From Antedon mediterranea (Eukaryota > Echinodermata > Crinoidea > Comatulida > Antedonidae): a stretch of DNA of 60,000 nucleotides. Within the stretch, counting starts at the first letter, position 1, and every line of letters starts with the position of its first letter. The notes beneath the pieces are model-generated. The model was given only the letters and a program-made list of their open reading frames with translations, ran no database searches and had not been told where the DNA came from. The stretch is taken from contig NC_092672.1 in NCBI RefSeq assembly GCF_964355755.1, positions 7,504,001 to 7,564,000 of the forward strand. Direction: 5' to 3'. The translations under genes were made by a program, and so were the position numbers. Shown here piece after piece: positions 1 through 10,131 of this stretch.

Positions 1-149
1 TCAGTCCAAACTAAGCCAAATGCCTCAAATTGTTACGTATGCCCATTCGGGTTGTACCCATGCTTCTCTACAAAGTTATCACGAACGCTGAACATCTTGC
101 GACCTATCACACTTACAAGACTTCTCCAATCAGAGCGATTATTGGCCAA
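1..149. other. Upstream flank, nothing recognised
   Basis: AT-rich sequence before the first SINE. Short open frames occur but none resembles a known protein or shows convincing splice structure. Confidence 0.5.
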
Positions 150-446
150 AATAATAATAATGATAATAATATCCTGGGTTTATATAGCGCCTAATGTTTT
201 AAAATCTCTAAGCGCTGAACATTATTACCCCAGTCATTTTTTAGATCAAACACGTATGGAAGCATACTCCCATAATGCAGCAAAGTTGTGGGTTGATCTA
301 ACCGGGTACCCATTTTATACACCTGGATGGAGAGAGGCAAACGTAAGTAAAGTATCTAAAGGATACAAGCAATGTAGCGAGAGTTAGATTCGAACCTAGA
401 TCTCACGATCAGTAGTTCCCGCGTCCAACACTCTGCGTGTGCATAG
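150..446 (-). mobile_element. tRNA-derived SINE
   Basis: Read on the minus strand, this block begins near 446 with a degenerate pol III box A (GCAGAGTGTTGGACGC), has a clear box B (GGTTCGAATC, around 390-400) about 45 nt later, continues through a non-tRNA body and ends at 150-170 in an ATT-rich simple tail. That order (tRNA head, body, short simple tail) is typical of tRNA-derived SINEs mobilised by LINE machinery. The 3' end of the same family recurs at about 2357-2450. Boundaries are approximate and no target duplication was established. Confidence 0.65.
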
Positions 447-1640
447 ATGTTTCGTTTCGTATCATTTTCTATTATTTGTATCCATGGTTTTGGGTCGTCC
501 TCTTGGTTCTATTTTTGACTATTATTTTATTCGGATAGAGATCTTCCACACCATGTCACGCATCTTCTCTCTATCACTGCATTTTCCTTGTTTGTGCTCT
601 GTTATAGAAATCTATACGTTTATTATTATATTAGGCCATTTGATGCCTAAAATGCGTCTTAGAAATTTTCTGTGAAATATGTCAATTCGTCTTTTTATCG
701 AGTCAGAGTATAAAGGTCACTATACGAATATGCTGGCCCCATATGTGTTTAAGTGCGAGTGGTGGCGTCTTCTTATTGTCCATCCAGTACATGTCATGTT
801 TACAAAGTTATAAATTATTAAAATTTTAATTTTGATCGTAATTATGAAATGGAAATTGGTCTAGGGTACCTAATCTTATAAAATGTAAATATTCTTCTTA
901 CTAAAGTCTTATTGTGTTTTGTTTATATTAATTCAGGACACTAATCAACAAAGTTGCTTAAACAGCCAATTTATTCTAAAGTTTCGATAAATAATAATAA
1001 TAATTGATTGGTCACCGACTGTTTTTGTATTATAAATATTTATTAAATTCAAATATTCAGGTCTCTGAACAAGAAGGTGATTACGCCCTCTATAAAATGT
1101 GCTAACAGTGAACATTCGGTGTACGTACTAAGGTTATGTTTTTTCAAACCTTACAGGAAATTGTAAGCATATCAACATAGGAATGTTAGTATCGCGGATA
1201 TTCCTGCAAAGAATGTTCACTTATCTTACTAAAAACTATCAAAACGATACGACTCACAAGTTCAACATATCCTAAGATAAATCATTCCAGCTTTGTTACA
1301 GTAGTTTGTTTCATTTAATTTTAATTTGTTCTATAAAAACGTTGAAGACTTCTAAACAGAATAAATGAAGCTTCCAGTGCTTAAAAAAAATAATTTTATT
1401 ATTTGTTAAATTAAGGCCTACCGTGTTGTCGGTGGGAACTTCGCTTCTATAAATCTACTAATTTGTATTCGATATTATAATTTCGAATTTTGCAATGCAT
1501 AATAAACGTTTACAGTATTTTGTTAGAAAACACAATTTACGATAACTAAAACATTTAAAATAAATGTACTGGTTGTTAGATTCATATTTACACTATTGAT
1601 AATAAACGGTGGAGCGCAAAAGAAAATTGTTTTCAAGTTG
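447..1640. other. Upstream region, no gene seen
   Basis: AT-rich DNA 5' of the agrin start. I see no exon-like open frame, no RNA gene and no recognisable mobile element. Distal regulatory elements could be here but nothing identifies them. Confidence 0.5.
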
Positions 1641-1644
1641 CTTA

Positions 1645-1800
1645 ATTGCTGAATAAACCGCGCGTCCAATCAAAATAGGTTTTAGGCAATTAAGAAGTTG
1701 ATAACGAGGTTAGGGGATTCGACTTGTTACGCTTCGTTAACTTGTTGTCTTGAGAGCACCGCTTTGAAGATCCGACCAGCCAAACCCAGGCAGACCTACT
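1645..1800 (+). promoter_or_regulatory. Candidate promoter of the long (LN) agrin transcript
   Basis: A CCAAT box in good context (GTCCAATCAAAA, core 1666-1670) lies about 250 nt upstream of the NtA ATG, in a local stretch with somewhat higher GC and several CpGs (1655-1830). No TATA box is evident. A TCAG-type initiator context near 1799 would give a 5' UTR of about 120 nt. The start site is inferred; only the CCAAT box is directly visible. Confidence 0.3.
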
Positions 1801-1918
1801 CAGCACGCTGGCTAACTTTCTCCAAAGTTTAACACTTTTTATCGGATATCTTTCACAGTTGTATTGTAAGTAATTGCAAAAAGAGGTTTAGGAACCTTTA
1901 TTAAGTGTGAACTTCGAG

Positions 1919-2321
1919 ATGGTTCGTCTGTTAGGCCTAATGGTGCTGGTGGCATTGATGCACACAACTGGTCCACAATGTCCGGAAAAATCGATAGAGA
2001 AGCGAGAGGAGGATGCGAATATTGTGGTATCAGGGCTGGTGGATCGTATCATGAGAGAACCAAAACAGATGACATACAGTTGTGAAGTTAAAGTTATACG
2101 GATTTTTAAAGGTGGGAATCACGTTGGGGACGATATGGAGCAGGATAATATGATAATGGTGAAAGGATTTGGTAACCCACATCTGTGTGAAAATACTGCA
2201 CATAAAGGAGATGTAAGAATTTTAATGATTAATCAAGATTCTCAAGGTCAATATTCTCTCAATTCAAGTTTGGTTCGAATTACAATTGGAAATCTAGACC
2301 ATGCTGAAGCAGCTGTTTCTG
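1919..2321 (+). CDS. AGRN: Agrin exon: signal peptide and NtA (laminin-binding) domain
   Basis: First coding exon of secreted agrin. The ATG at 1919 is chosen because an in-frame TAG at 1889-1891 closes the frame just upstream and because residues 1-18 form a signal peptide (basic Arg3, then LLGLMVLVALM). Residues 19-134 match the NtA domain, an OB-fold related to TIMP that binds laminin coiled coils: it starts PQCPEKSIEKREEDAN, has TYSC at 53-55, a GFGNPHLC block ending at Cys90, and the conserved LNSSLVRIT with an N-glycosylation sequon at Asn115. Vertebrate NtA has a further cysteine after the last strand (NLEEVEHC-like); here that position is Ala, leaving three cysteines. The exon ends at G2321 before GTAAGAATA, phase 1, so it joins in frame to the linker exon at 40417 or to FS1 at 45557. 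NtA-plus-FS identifies agrin with little ambiguity. Confidence 0.93.
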
Positions 2322-2356
2322 GTAAGAATATTTCAAAATATAGTTTTGTTCTTTAT

Positions 2357-2450
2357 TATATTAATAATAATAATATCAATATCCTGGATTTATCTAGCGC
2401 CTAATGTAAATGTTGTGAAACCTCCAAGCACTGAACATTATTATTAATCA
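2357..2450 (-). mobile_element. SINE 3'-end fragment beside the NtA splice donor
   Basis: Shares the AATAATAAT tail and the following 'atcctgg.tttat.tagcgcctaatg' body with the SINE at 150-446, in the same orientation, but stops after about 90 nt (5'-truncated). It begins only about 35 nt into the intron after the NtA exon. Read-through from the exon would end at a TAA at 2402-2404 inside this fragment. Confidence 0.6.
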
Positions 2451-2822
2451 CTTACCTTTGATTCCACAGCCATCATCTGACTTAAACTTTTACACTTACA
2501 GTGAAAAAAAGAAAAAAAAGTTTAATTCTAAGATTCTGTTCTTACCAGTTTATAATGTACATACATACAGATATTATATTAATGCTGTTGCTATGCCTGA
2601 CATTGCAATGCAAGTTGCATGTAAATAACTTGATAACTAGAGTCTTGACTCAAAATTATTTCAACTATATATTTCTTCATGATCTAAAAATATACATAGG
2701 TCTCAAACCGTCAATCCAAAATCAGTGAGTGACCCAACTTATAGCTGCTGAACTTTTTTGTATTAAGAGGTGGGGGGGGGGGGGGGACTTTGTGGCTGGG
2801 GGTGTTGGCAGAGGGGATAGGG
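2451..2822. other. Intronic DNA with a G homopolymer
   Basis: No exon seen. A run of 15 G lies at 2772-2786, prone to length variation and sequencing error. Confidence 0.6.
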
Positions 2823-3378
2823 CTTTGTGTCTCCTTCTTCTTTGGTCTGATGAAAATATTAAAATTTCACATTTAGATACCAGGGAGTACGGTACACCTA
2901 CTTTATTACATTATGAACTACTTTTGATATATATGTTTAAATAGACTGATTAATATAGACATGACTAACTAAACTATAACTATATGTTAGTGCTTCCTAT
3001 TTTAAAAATCCTGGGTACATGATTTCTTAAACAGGAGTTGTGCCTTTTTCTTTTGTATCTAGATATTGTATCACAATACAGTGTGAAAATACAATTTTCC
3101 CACAACTTGTTCATTGTCCTATTCCAACATATAATTTTAATAGCTAAGAATGACTATATGGATTTATTGGCCCTTTGTATGATTTAATCTAAGTTATAAT
3201 GATGGATTTTTAAGGTCAAATACACTTTCTTTCATCAAAGACAAATAATAGCCCAGAAAAGCTACTTAAAAAGAGAAGATGTTTTTTGTGGTAAAGGGTA
3301 AAGTACTTGCTAGTGCTTATAAGTCACAGCATGGCAATCTGTTATGTCACTACAATAAGCTCAATACCACATTGTATG

Positions 3379-4177
3379 TGTTATGCGCGATTTGAACGAT
3401 TTGCGCAATTTGAAATTGCGCAAAAAAATCCTTGCGCAATTTGAAATTGCGCAAAGAATTCTTGCGCAATTTTAAATTGCGCAAGGATTTTTTTGCGCAA
3501 TTTCAAATTGCGCAATCAACTTGCGCAATTTCAAATTGCGCAAGAAAATCTTTGCGCAATTTTAAATTGCGCTGCACAATTTGTAAATTGCGCAAGATAG
3601 TTCTTGCGCAATATGACACCTTTGCGCAATTTGAAAACGAACTGTAAATTTTCCCATACATGGCTAGGCTAGGCCTAGGCAGAGGAGTTTAAAATTTAGT
3701 ATTTTATTATATAAATAAGACCATTTCAATGAAGATAATGTTTAATACTCACTTTTTAAGTTTTTAATATTAGTTTAAGCTAGGCCATGTAACCTAGTCA
3801 GTATCAGTAGTCCAGACCCTAGCTAGGCTAGAGTAGTATAGCCGGCCGCCCGCGCCGCGCCCGCCTGGTGGAACACCACCGCTTCGTTTTCCTTCGTCGG
3901 TTCTTCGACGGTATGCTAACTTATAACAATATTTGCACTACTAAAATAAGGAAATGCGATATTTATCTTTAATTTTGAATCATTCTTAGAAATTACTATA
4001 AAAATATGGGTGTGCATGATTTCACAATCTGTCGAAAAACCTTGCGCAATTTGCAGATTACTTGCGCAATTTAATACGTTGCTTGCGCAATTTGAAACAC
4101 ATGTTTCAATTCAAATTGCGCAAGGATTTTTTTTGCGCAATTTCAAATTGCGCAAATCGTTCAAATCGCGCATAACA
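3379..4177. mobile_element. Non-autonomous TIR element built of 'TTGCGCAATTT' repeats
   Basis: Ends are near-perfect inverted repeats: the left begins TGTTATGCGCGATTTGAACG and the right end is its reverse complement, with the match continuing past 45 bp. Both subterminal regions are arrays of inverted TTGCGCAATTTGAAATTGCGC units (3400-3640 and 4040-4160). The middle (3841-3912) is strikingly GC-rich. No transposase frame. ATG flanks both sides (3376-3378 and 4179-4181), and the uninterrupted site is preserved at about 5250-5262, so the insertion limits are well supported. The superfamily is not clear. Confidence 0.85.
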
Positions 4178-4263
4178 GATGCAACAAAATGTATCCATAA
4201 ATATATTCATTGTTAAGTTTACATTGGGAAATAAAGGATGCCAGAGTGTATGTTGTACTATCT

Positions 4264-4393
4264 TAAGCTACACTAGTTTGACAAAAAAAGTGTAATGTGC
4301 CCAAATATGGTAGTGGTATGACATCATCATGTCTGTAAATGGGCACATCGCATTTTTTTTATCACACAAGGTTTGATAGTGTAGATAAGGCTT
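4264..4393. mobile_element. Small TIR element (AAGCTCTGTCTACACTATCAAA family)
   Basis: Degenerate member of a family seen five more times in the window. Left end AAGCTACACTAGTTTGAC, right end TTTGATAGTGTAGATAAGGCTT, with the internal marker 'gcccaaatatggtagtg' and 'gacatcatcatgtc'. About 130 bp, non-coding. Confidence 0.6.
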
Positions 4394-4702
4394 TAAAATA
4401 ATGTTTGCAATGCTATGTCTGACTATTCTCCACTCTTGAGAATTATATTATAATTACCTGTAAGAGAAAGGAATGTCAAGATAAAGGTGTATCCATGTAT
4501 CCTGTCATTAAATGAACATATTCTATTTGTCCTCTAGTCAAGCTTAACATCAACAGAAATAAGGTACATCATTCTACACCCTCCATCTGGTTAATCCATA
4601 TATTTGTAACACACCATAAGTTGTTTCCATGGTGGTAAGAAAACTCCTGCTTAAAATAATGTTATTTGCAGTTAACCACAAAATCAGTGTGGTTTACCAT
4701 TA

Positions 4703-5768
4703 CTTTGTGTCTCCTTCTTCTTTGGTCTGATGAAAATATTAAAATTTCACATTTAGATACCAGGGAGTACGGTACACCTACTTTATTACATTATGAACTA
4801 CTTTTGATATGTATGTTTAAATAGACTGATTAATATAGACATGACTAACTAAACTATAACTATATGTTAGTGCTTCCTATTTTAAAAATCCTGGGTACAT
4901 GATTTCTTAAACAGGAGTTGTGCCTTTTTCTTTTGTATCTAGATATTGTATCACAATACAGTGTGAAAATACAATTTTCCCACAACTTGTTCATTGTCCT
5001 ATTCCAACATATAATTTTAATAGCTAAGAATGACTATATGGATTTATTGGCCCTTTGTATGATTTAATCTAAGTTATAATGATGGATTTTTAAGGTCAAA
5101 TACACTTTCTTTCATCAAAGACAAATAATAGCCCAGAAAAGCTACTTAAAAAGAGAAGATGTTTTTTTGTGGTAAAGGGTAAAGTACTTGCTAGTGCTTA
5201 TAAGTCACAGCATGGCAATCTGTTATGTCACTACAATAAGCTCAATACCACATTGTATGCAACAAAATGTATCCATAAATATATTCATTGTTAAGTTTAC
5301 ATTGGGAAATAAAGGATGCCAGAGTGTATGTTGTACTATCTTAAGCTACACTAGTTTGACAAAAAAAGTGTAATGTGCCCAAATATGGTAGTGGTATGAC
5401 ATCATCATGTCTGTAAATGGGCACATTTTTTTATCACACAAGGTTTGATAGTGTAGATAAGGCTTTAAAATAATGTTTGCAATGCTATGTCTGACTATTC
5501 TCCACTCTTGAGAATTATATTATAATTACCTGTAAGAGAAAGGAATGTCAAGATAAAGGTGTATCCATGTATCCTGTCATTAAATGAACATATTCTATTT
5601 TTCCTCTAGTCAAGCTTAACATCAACAAAAATAAGGTACATCACTCTACCTCCTCCATCTGGTTAATCCATATATTTGTAACACACCATAAGTTGTTTCC
5701 ATGGTGGTAAGAAACTCCTGCTTAAAATAATGTTATTTGCAGTTAACCACAAAATCAGTGTGGTTTAC
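4703..5768. repeat. Tandem duplication, copy 2 (uninterrupted)
   Basis: Second copy of the 1.07 kb unit that begins at 2823. It reads straight through ACATTGTATGCAACAAAATG (about 5250-5269), where copy 1 carries the 799-bp element. It differs from copy 1 elsewhere only by scattered substitutions and small indels, so the duplication is recent. Confidence 0.9.
5343..5465. mobile_element. Small TIR element, duplicated with the flanking unit
   Basis: Same element as at 4264-4393, carried along in copy 2 of the tandem duplication; slightly shorter in its T-run. Confidence 0.6.
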
Positions 5769-5896
5769 AAAATTGTCTTTCTGTTAATCATTGGTACAAA
5801 ACTTATGTAATATCAAGTGTTTCTCACTCTCAACCCACTTGAATTTGGAAGTTTATGTCGAAAAAAAAAATTAAAACGAATATTGATTTCCCTATT

Positions 5897-8517
5897 GGGT
5901 CATTCCATGTCAAATCACCCAATGGGTTAAACCCTACTTTCTTCAAATTTGCTCAAATTTGGTTTTTGGGTTATTTTTAGCTAAAAAACCTGAAATTTTT
6001 AATTTGAGCGCCATACGACCAACGGTTCGCGTGCTACGCGCCGTCGTTTCTTCGCGATTTTGCGCAAAATCGACGCGGCGGGCTATACTTAAATGACCTT
6101 ATCTCCGTAACGTGTGGACCGATTTTGTTGTGACGGGTATCTTTGGAAAGCTAATTGTTAAAGCTATCCAAATCATCCATTTACTTTTGAGATAGAACTA
6201 TTTAAAAGATGTATAACTTATTCTATTCCATTTGACCTAGGATTTGACCTTGTGGGACAAATTTTTTTTAGATGAAATTTTGTGAAAATTATCTCCTACA
6301 TGATATTTACATAATATAAAAAAATTGGAGATATATTATTTTTTGTTTGCTTTCTAGCTCATTTCAAAATTGGCTTACTTCAACAATTCTGGTATTTCTA
6401 TACAGTGTAGATGTATTGTCGACATTATATCACTACCAAATTTACCTCTTAATACTATGGGTGTCACTGTCAGATTATTTAAGACTATAACAATGCTTTA
6501 ATTATATTTTCATGCTCCATACAAAATAATTATTACTTAGGTAAACATCTGTACACCATTTGACTACCCCATTTGGTTAGCCAAGGATGTACCATCAGTT
6601 TATGGCACTCTTTTCACACTTTCAAGCAAATTGAATCTTGAATTTTTTTTGTTTGATGATATAAACTTTGAAAACATTGATTGTTCTTTGCTGTTCATCA
6701 TTATTTTACATTTTTGTTCATTGTATTCTGTTCACTTATTTCTTCACTTATAATTAGGCTATAATTACGTTATAAACGGCATGAACCGGGGTGACGATAC
6801 GTGGGTTGGGGCAAGTAGGGTCCAGTCATTTCAAGTAAAAATACCACTTGCCCCGGTCCATGCCGTCTAGCTGCCATTTATGCAATTTTAAAACATTACT
6901 ACAATTTTAACATTTTTATAAAAAATGCAATATAACCGCATAAATTTATAGGGCTATAATTACGTTATAAAACGGCATGGACTGGGGTGACGATACATGG
7001 GTTGGGGCAAGTAGGGTCCAGTCATTGCATAAAAATACCACTTGCCCTGGTCCATGTCATCTAGCTGCCATTTTATGCAATTTTAAAACTTTACTACAAT
7101 TTTACGTTTTTGTAAAAAATGCAATATAACCACATGATTTATAAGGCTATAATTAGTGGTGGTATTTTTCAGAAATGAGTGGACCCTACAGTACTTGCCC
7201 TACCCATGTATCATCACCCCGGTCCATGCCGTTTATAATGTAATTATAGCCCTATATATCATGCATTTATATTGCATTTTTTATTTTAAAAATTTAAATT
7301 GTAGTAACGTTTTAAAATTGCATAAAATGGCAGCTAGACGGCATGGACCAGGGCAAGTGGTATTTTTATGCAATAACTGGACCCTACTTGCCCCAACCCA
7401 TGTATCGTCACCCCAGTCCATGCCGTTTTATAACGTAATTATAGCCCTATAAATTTATGCGGTTATATTGCATTTTTTTTTTTAATGTTAAAATTGTAGT
7501 AATGTTTTAAAATTGCATAAAATGGCAGCTAGACGGCATGGACCGGGGCAAGTGGTATTTTTACTTGAAATGACTGGACCCTACTTGCCCCAACCCACGT
7601 ATCGTCACCCCGGTCCATGCCGTTTATAACGTAATTATAGCCTAATTATGAGTGAAGAAATAAGTGAACAAAATACAATGAACAAAAATGTAAAATAATG
7701 ATGAACAGCAAAGAACAATCAATGTTTTCAAAGTTTATATCATCAAAAAAAAAAAAATTCAAGATTCAATTTTCTTGAAAGTGTGAAAAGAGTGCCATAA
7801 ACTGATGGTACATCCTTGGCTAACCAAATGGGGTAGTCAAATGGTGTACAGATGTTTACCTAAGTAATAATTATTTTGTATGGAGCATGAAAATATAATT
7901 AAAGCATTGTTATAGTCTTAAATAATCTGACAGTGACACCCATAGTACTGTATTAAGAGGTAAATTTGGTAGTGATATAATGTCGACAATACATCTACAC
8001 TGTATAGAAATACCAGAATTGTTTAAGTAAGCCAACTTTGAAATGAGCTAGAAAGCAAACAAAAAATAATATATCTCCAATTTTTTTATATTATGTAAAT
8101 ATCATGTAGGAGATAATTTTCACAAAATTTCATCTAAAAAGAATTTGTCCCACAAGGTCAAATCCTAGGTCAAATGGAATAGAATAAGTTATACATCTTT
8201 TAAATAGTTATATCTCAAAAGTAAATAGAAGATTTAGATAGCTTTAACAATTAGCTTTCCAAAGATACCTGTCACAACAAAATCGGTCCACACGTTACGG
8301 AGATACGGTCATTTAAGTATAGCCCGCCGCGTCGATTTTGCGCAAAATCGCAAAGAAACGACGGCGCGTAGCGCGCGAACCGTTGGTCGTATGGCGCTCA
8401 AATTAAAAATTTCAGGTTTTTTGGCTAAAAATAACCCAAAAACAAAATTTGAGCAAATTTGAAGAAAGTAGGGTTTAAAATGTCATTTTTTTTGGGTGAT
8501 TTGGTATGGAATGACCC
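5897..8517. mobile_element. 2.6 kb fold-back (long inverted repeat) element
   Basis: The left arm (5897-6755) beginning GGGTCATTCCATGTCAAATC reappears as its reverse complement in the right arm (7645-8517), ending ATTTGGTATGGAATGACCC. The arms match over roughly 860-870 bp with few differences, including a CpG-rich block (about 6005-6085 and 8320-8400). TATT occurs directly outside both ends (5893-5896, 8518-8521) and is a likely 4-bp target duplication. No transposase is present. Transcripts would form a very long hairpin. Confidence 0.88.
6756..7645. repeat. Palindromic array at the core of the fold-back element
   Basis: The centre consists of units beginning GGCTATAATTACGTTATAAA followed by CGGCATG and containing TTGGGGCAAGTAGGGTCC. 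Units lie head-to-tail at about 6757 and 6953 and in inverted orientation at about 7255, 7445 and 7640, so the core is itself a palindrome nested in the larger one. Each unit also has short internal inverted matches (CGGCATG.ACCGGGG against CCCCGGTCCATGCCG), so it resembles an independent small TIR element. Confidence 0.8.
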
Positions 8518-8521
8518 TATT

Positions 8522-9780
8522 ACTGTATTACAATTTTCCAGTGAATGTGCACGCCTTTAAAATAATTTTTGTTTGTTATTTTTCCAGAAATGTCCCAATC
8601 AATAATCATGACATATTATTATTGAAGAATTGCCCAAACCTTGCACCCCATAAACACTGGCAATGTAATGTCATATATCTATATCACTTTGTAAAAAGGT
8701 GGCATCATACTGTATTTTATTTCAAATTCTTGAATGGTATCTGCTGATAAAAATTATGTTTCCCATCTGGTCACTGCATTATATTTCAGTTGCCCCAGAA
8801 AAATGCTTGTTATCATAGGGTGTTCCATATTTGCTGGATTGAATTAGAATACTGTTTTCTCTATCCATTGCCAAAGGAAAAAGGGGCCTCAAATTTCATT
8901 ACTAAATCCAGGCAAGCTGTCATCAAGTCACTGCCACTTTCTGACACTAAAGGGACATTCCTTTTGACAGCTGACACCTTAAATGTCTTCTTAAAACATA
9001 TTGAATAATTCTTCTAAAATCCAGAATTCTTGATTCCAAGTTCAATAGTTGTTTTGAAAATGGTTGTACATGATACTGTTACTGTTGGTAAAGAGGGTGA
9101 ACAATTGGGATCACCTAGGGGGCAATTTGTAACCCTTGATGCATTACACCAAACTCTTTGTGATATTAGGAGTTGTGTATAAGAACTGCTTGTGACAAAA
9201 ATGTGTATTCTGTAATTTTAAACCTAGGCCAAATTTGTTAAGAATGAAATCCAAGTTGTACATCGTGTGTATGGTTCTGCAAACTTTTTTATTTAAAAAA
9301 TAGCCATATTGCTGATCAGAAAAATAGGTAATATTGCGTTTTATGCTATATCATTAATGATAATGTGTAGTATTTCAAAGGTGGTATTACTATTTGTCTA
9401 TACTGTACTGGCACTGACAAATTGTTCCCTGTATTTCTGCATTTTTCTGAAGCTTGGTCTATACTGTTAACATTAAAGGTTGTAGGGTTTTCTCACTTTT
9501 TTTTATTATAAAATTTGTTATATAATAAAATATAGTAAATTGTTGCAAATTCTCATAATACTGTACACAATTAGGAAATTAACTGAAAGAACAATTAATT
9601 GGATTGAACATGAAAATGTGTGTATTTGCAATCATAAGTAAACTTTTTACAGTCACACCCTATAATATTCGTCTGAATATGTCAGTTTCTCACACCTTTT
9701 CATAGACAGTTAGGGTGAGGTTCCATGTGGTCTATGTGGAGTTCAGTTGTTGAACGATTGAGAGTGTTAGATCTTGCAGA
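8522..9780. other. Intronic DNA, no gene seen
   Basis: Unique-looking AT-rich sequence. The longest open frames have no recognisable domain and no flanking splice signals of matching phase. Confidence 0.5.
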
Positions 9781-9781
9781 A

Positions 9782-10130
9782 AAAGTAACACCTCTCAGCA
9801 GTCGTTATGCTCACAGATGAGTGAATTCCCCCTTGCTTGGATCCAGTATAGTACTAATAGGACCTTTTAAAAGTAACGCCTCTCAGCAGTCGTTATGCTC
9901 ACAGCTGAGTGAATTCCCCCTTGCTTGGATCCAGTATAGTACTAATATAGGACCTTTTAAAAGTAACGCCTCTCAGCAGTCGTTATGCTCACAGCTAAGT
10001 GAATTTCCCCTTGCTTGGATCCAAACTACTAATAGGACCTTTTAAAAGTAACGCCTCTCTGCAGTCTTTATGCTCACAGCTGAGTGGATTTTCCCTTGGA
10101 TCCAGTATAGCGTTAATGGGACCTTTCAAT
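9782..10130. repeat. Tandem repeat, about 87-bp unit, four copies
   Basis: Units begin AAAAGTAACGCCTCTCAGCA and end before the next 'ggaccttttaaaag'; copies start near 9780, 9867, 9957 and 10042, with the last decaying. The open frame crossing them is a by-product of the repeat. Confidence 0.85.
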
Positions 10131-10131
10131 G

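Larger units (their letters stand above)
2823..4697. repeat. Tandem duplication, copy 1 (interrupted by a TIR element)
   Basis: Starts CTTTGTGTCTCC and ends in ACAAAATCAGTGTGGTTTAC. The same sequence, almost base for base, restarts at 4703. Copy 1 is longer only because it holds the 799-bp TIR element at 3379-4177; without it the unit is about 1.07 kb. No coding content is evident. Confidence 0.9.

Noticed and set aside
3432-3647. Open frame with repeated 'LRNFKLRK' peptide
   Set aside because: It is the translation of the TTGCGCAATTT palindromic array in the TIR element.
3400-4160. CRISPR-like regular repeats (TTGCGCAATTT units)
   Set aside because: Eukaryotic context, irregular spacing, inverted units and near-perfect terminal inverted repeats show a transposable element, not a CRISPR array.
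9821-10045. Open frame with a repeated 'SNASQQSLCSQLSEFPL' peptide
   Set aside because: Product of the 87-bp tandem repeat; the frame breaks as soon as the array ends.
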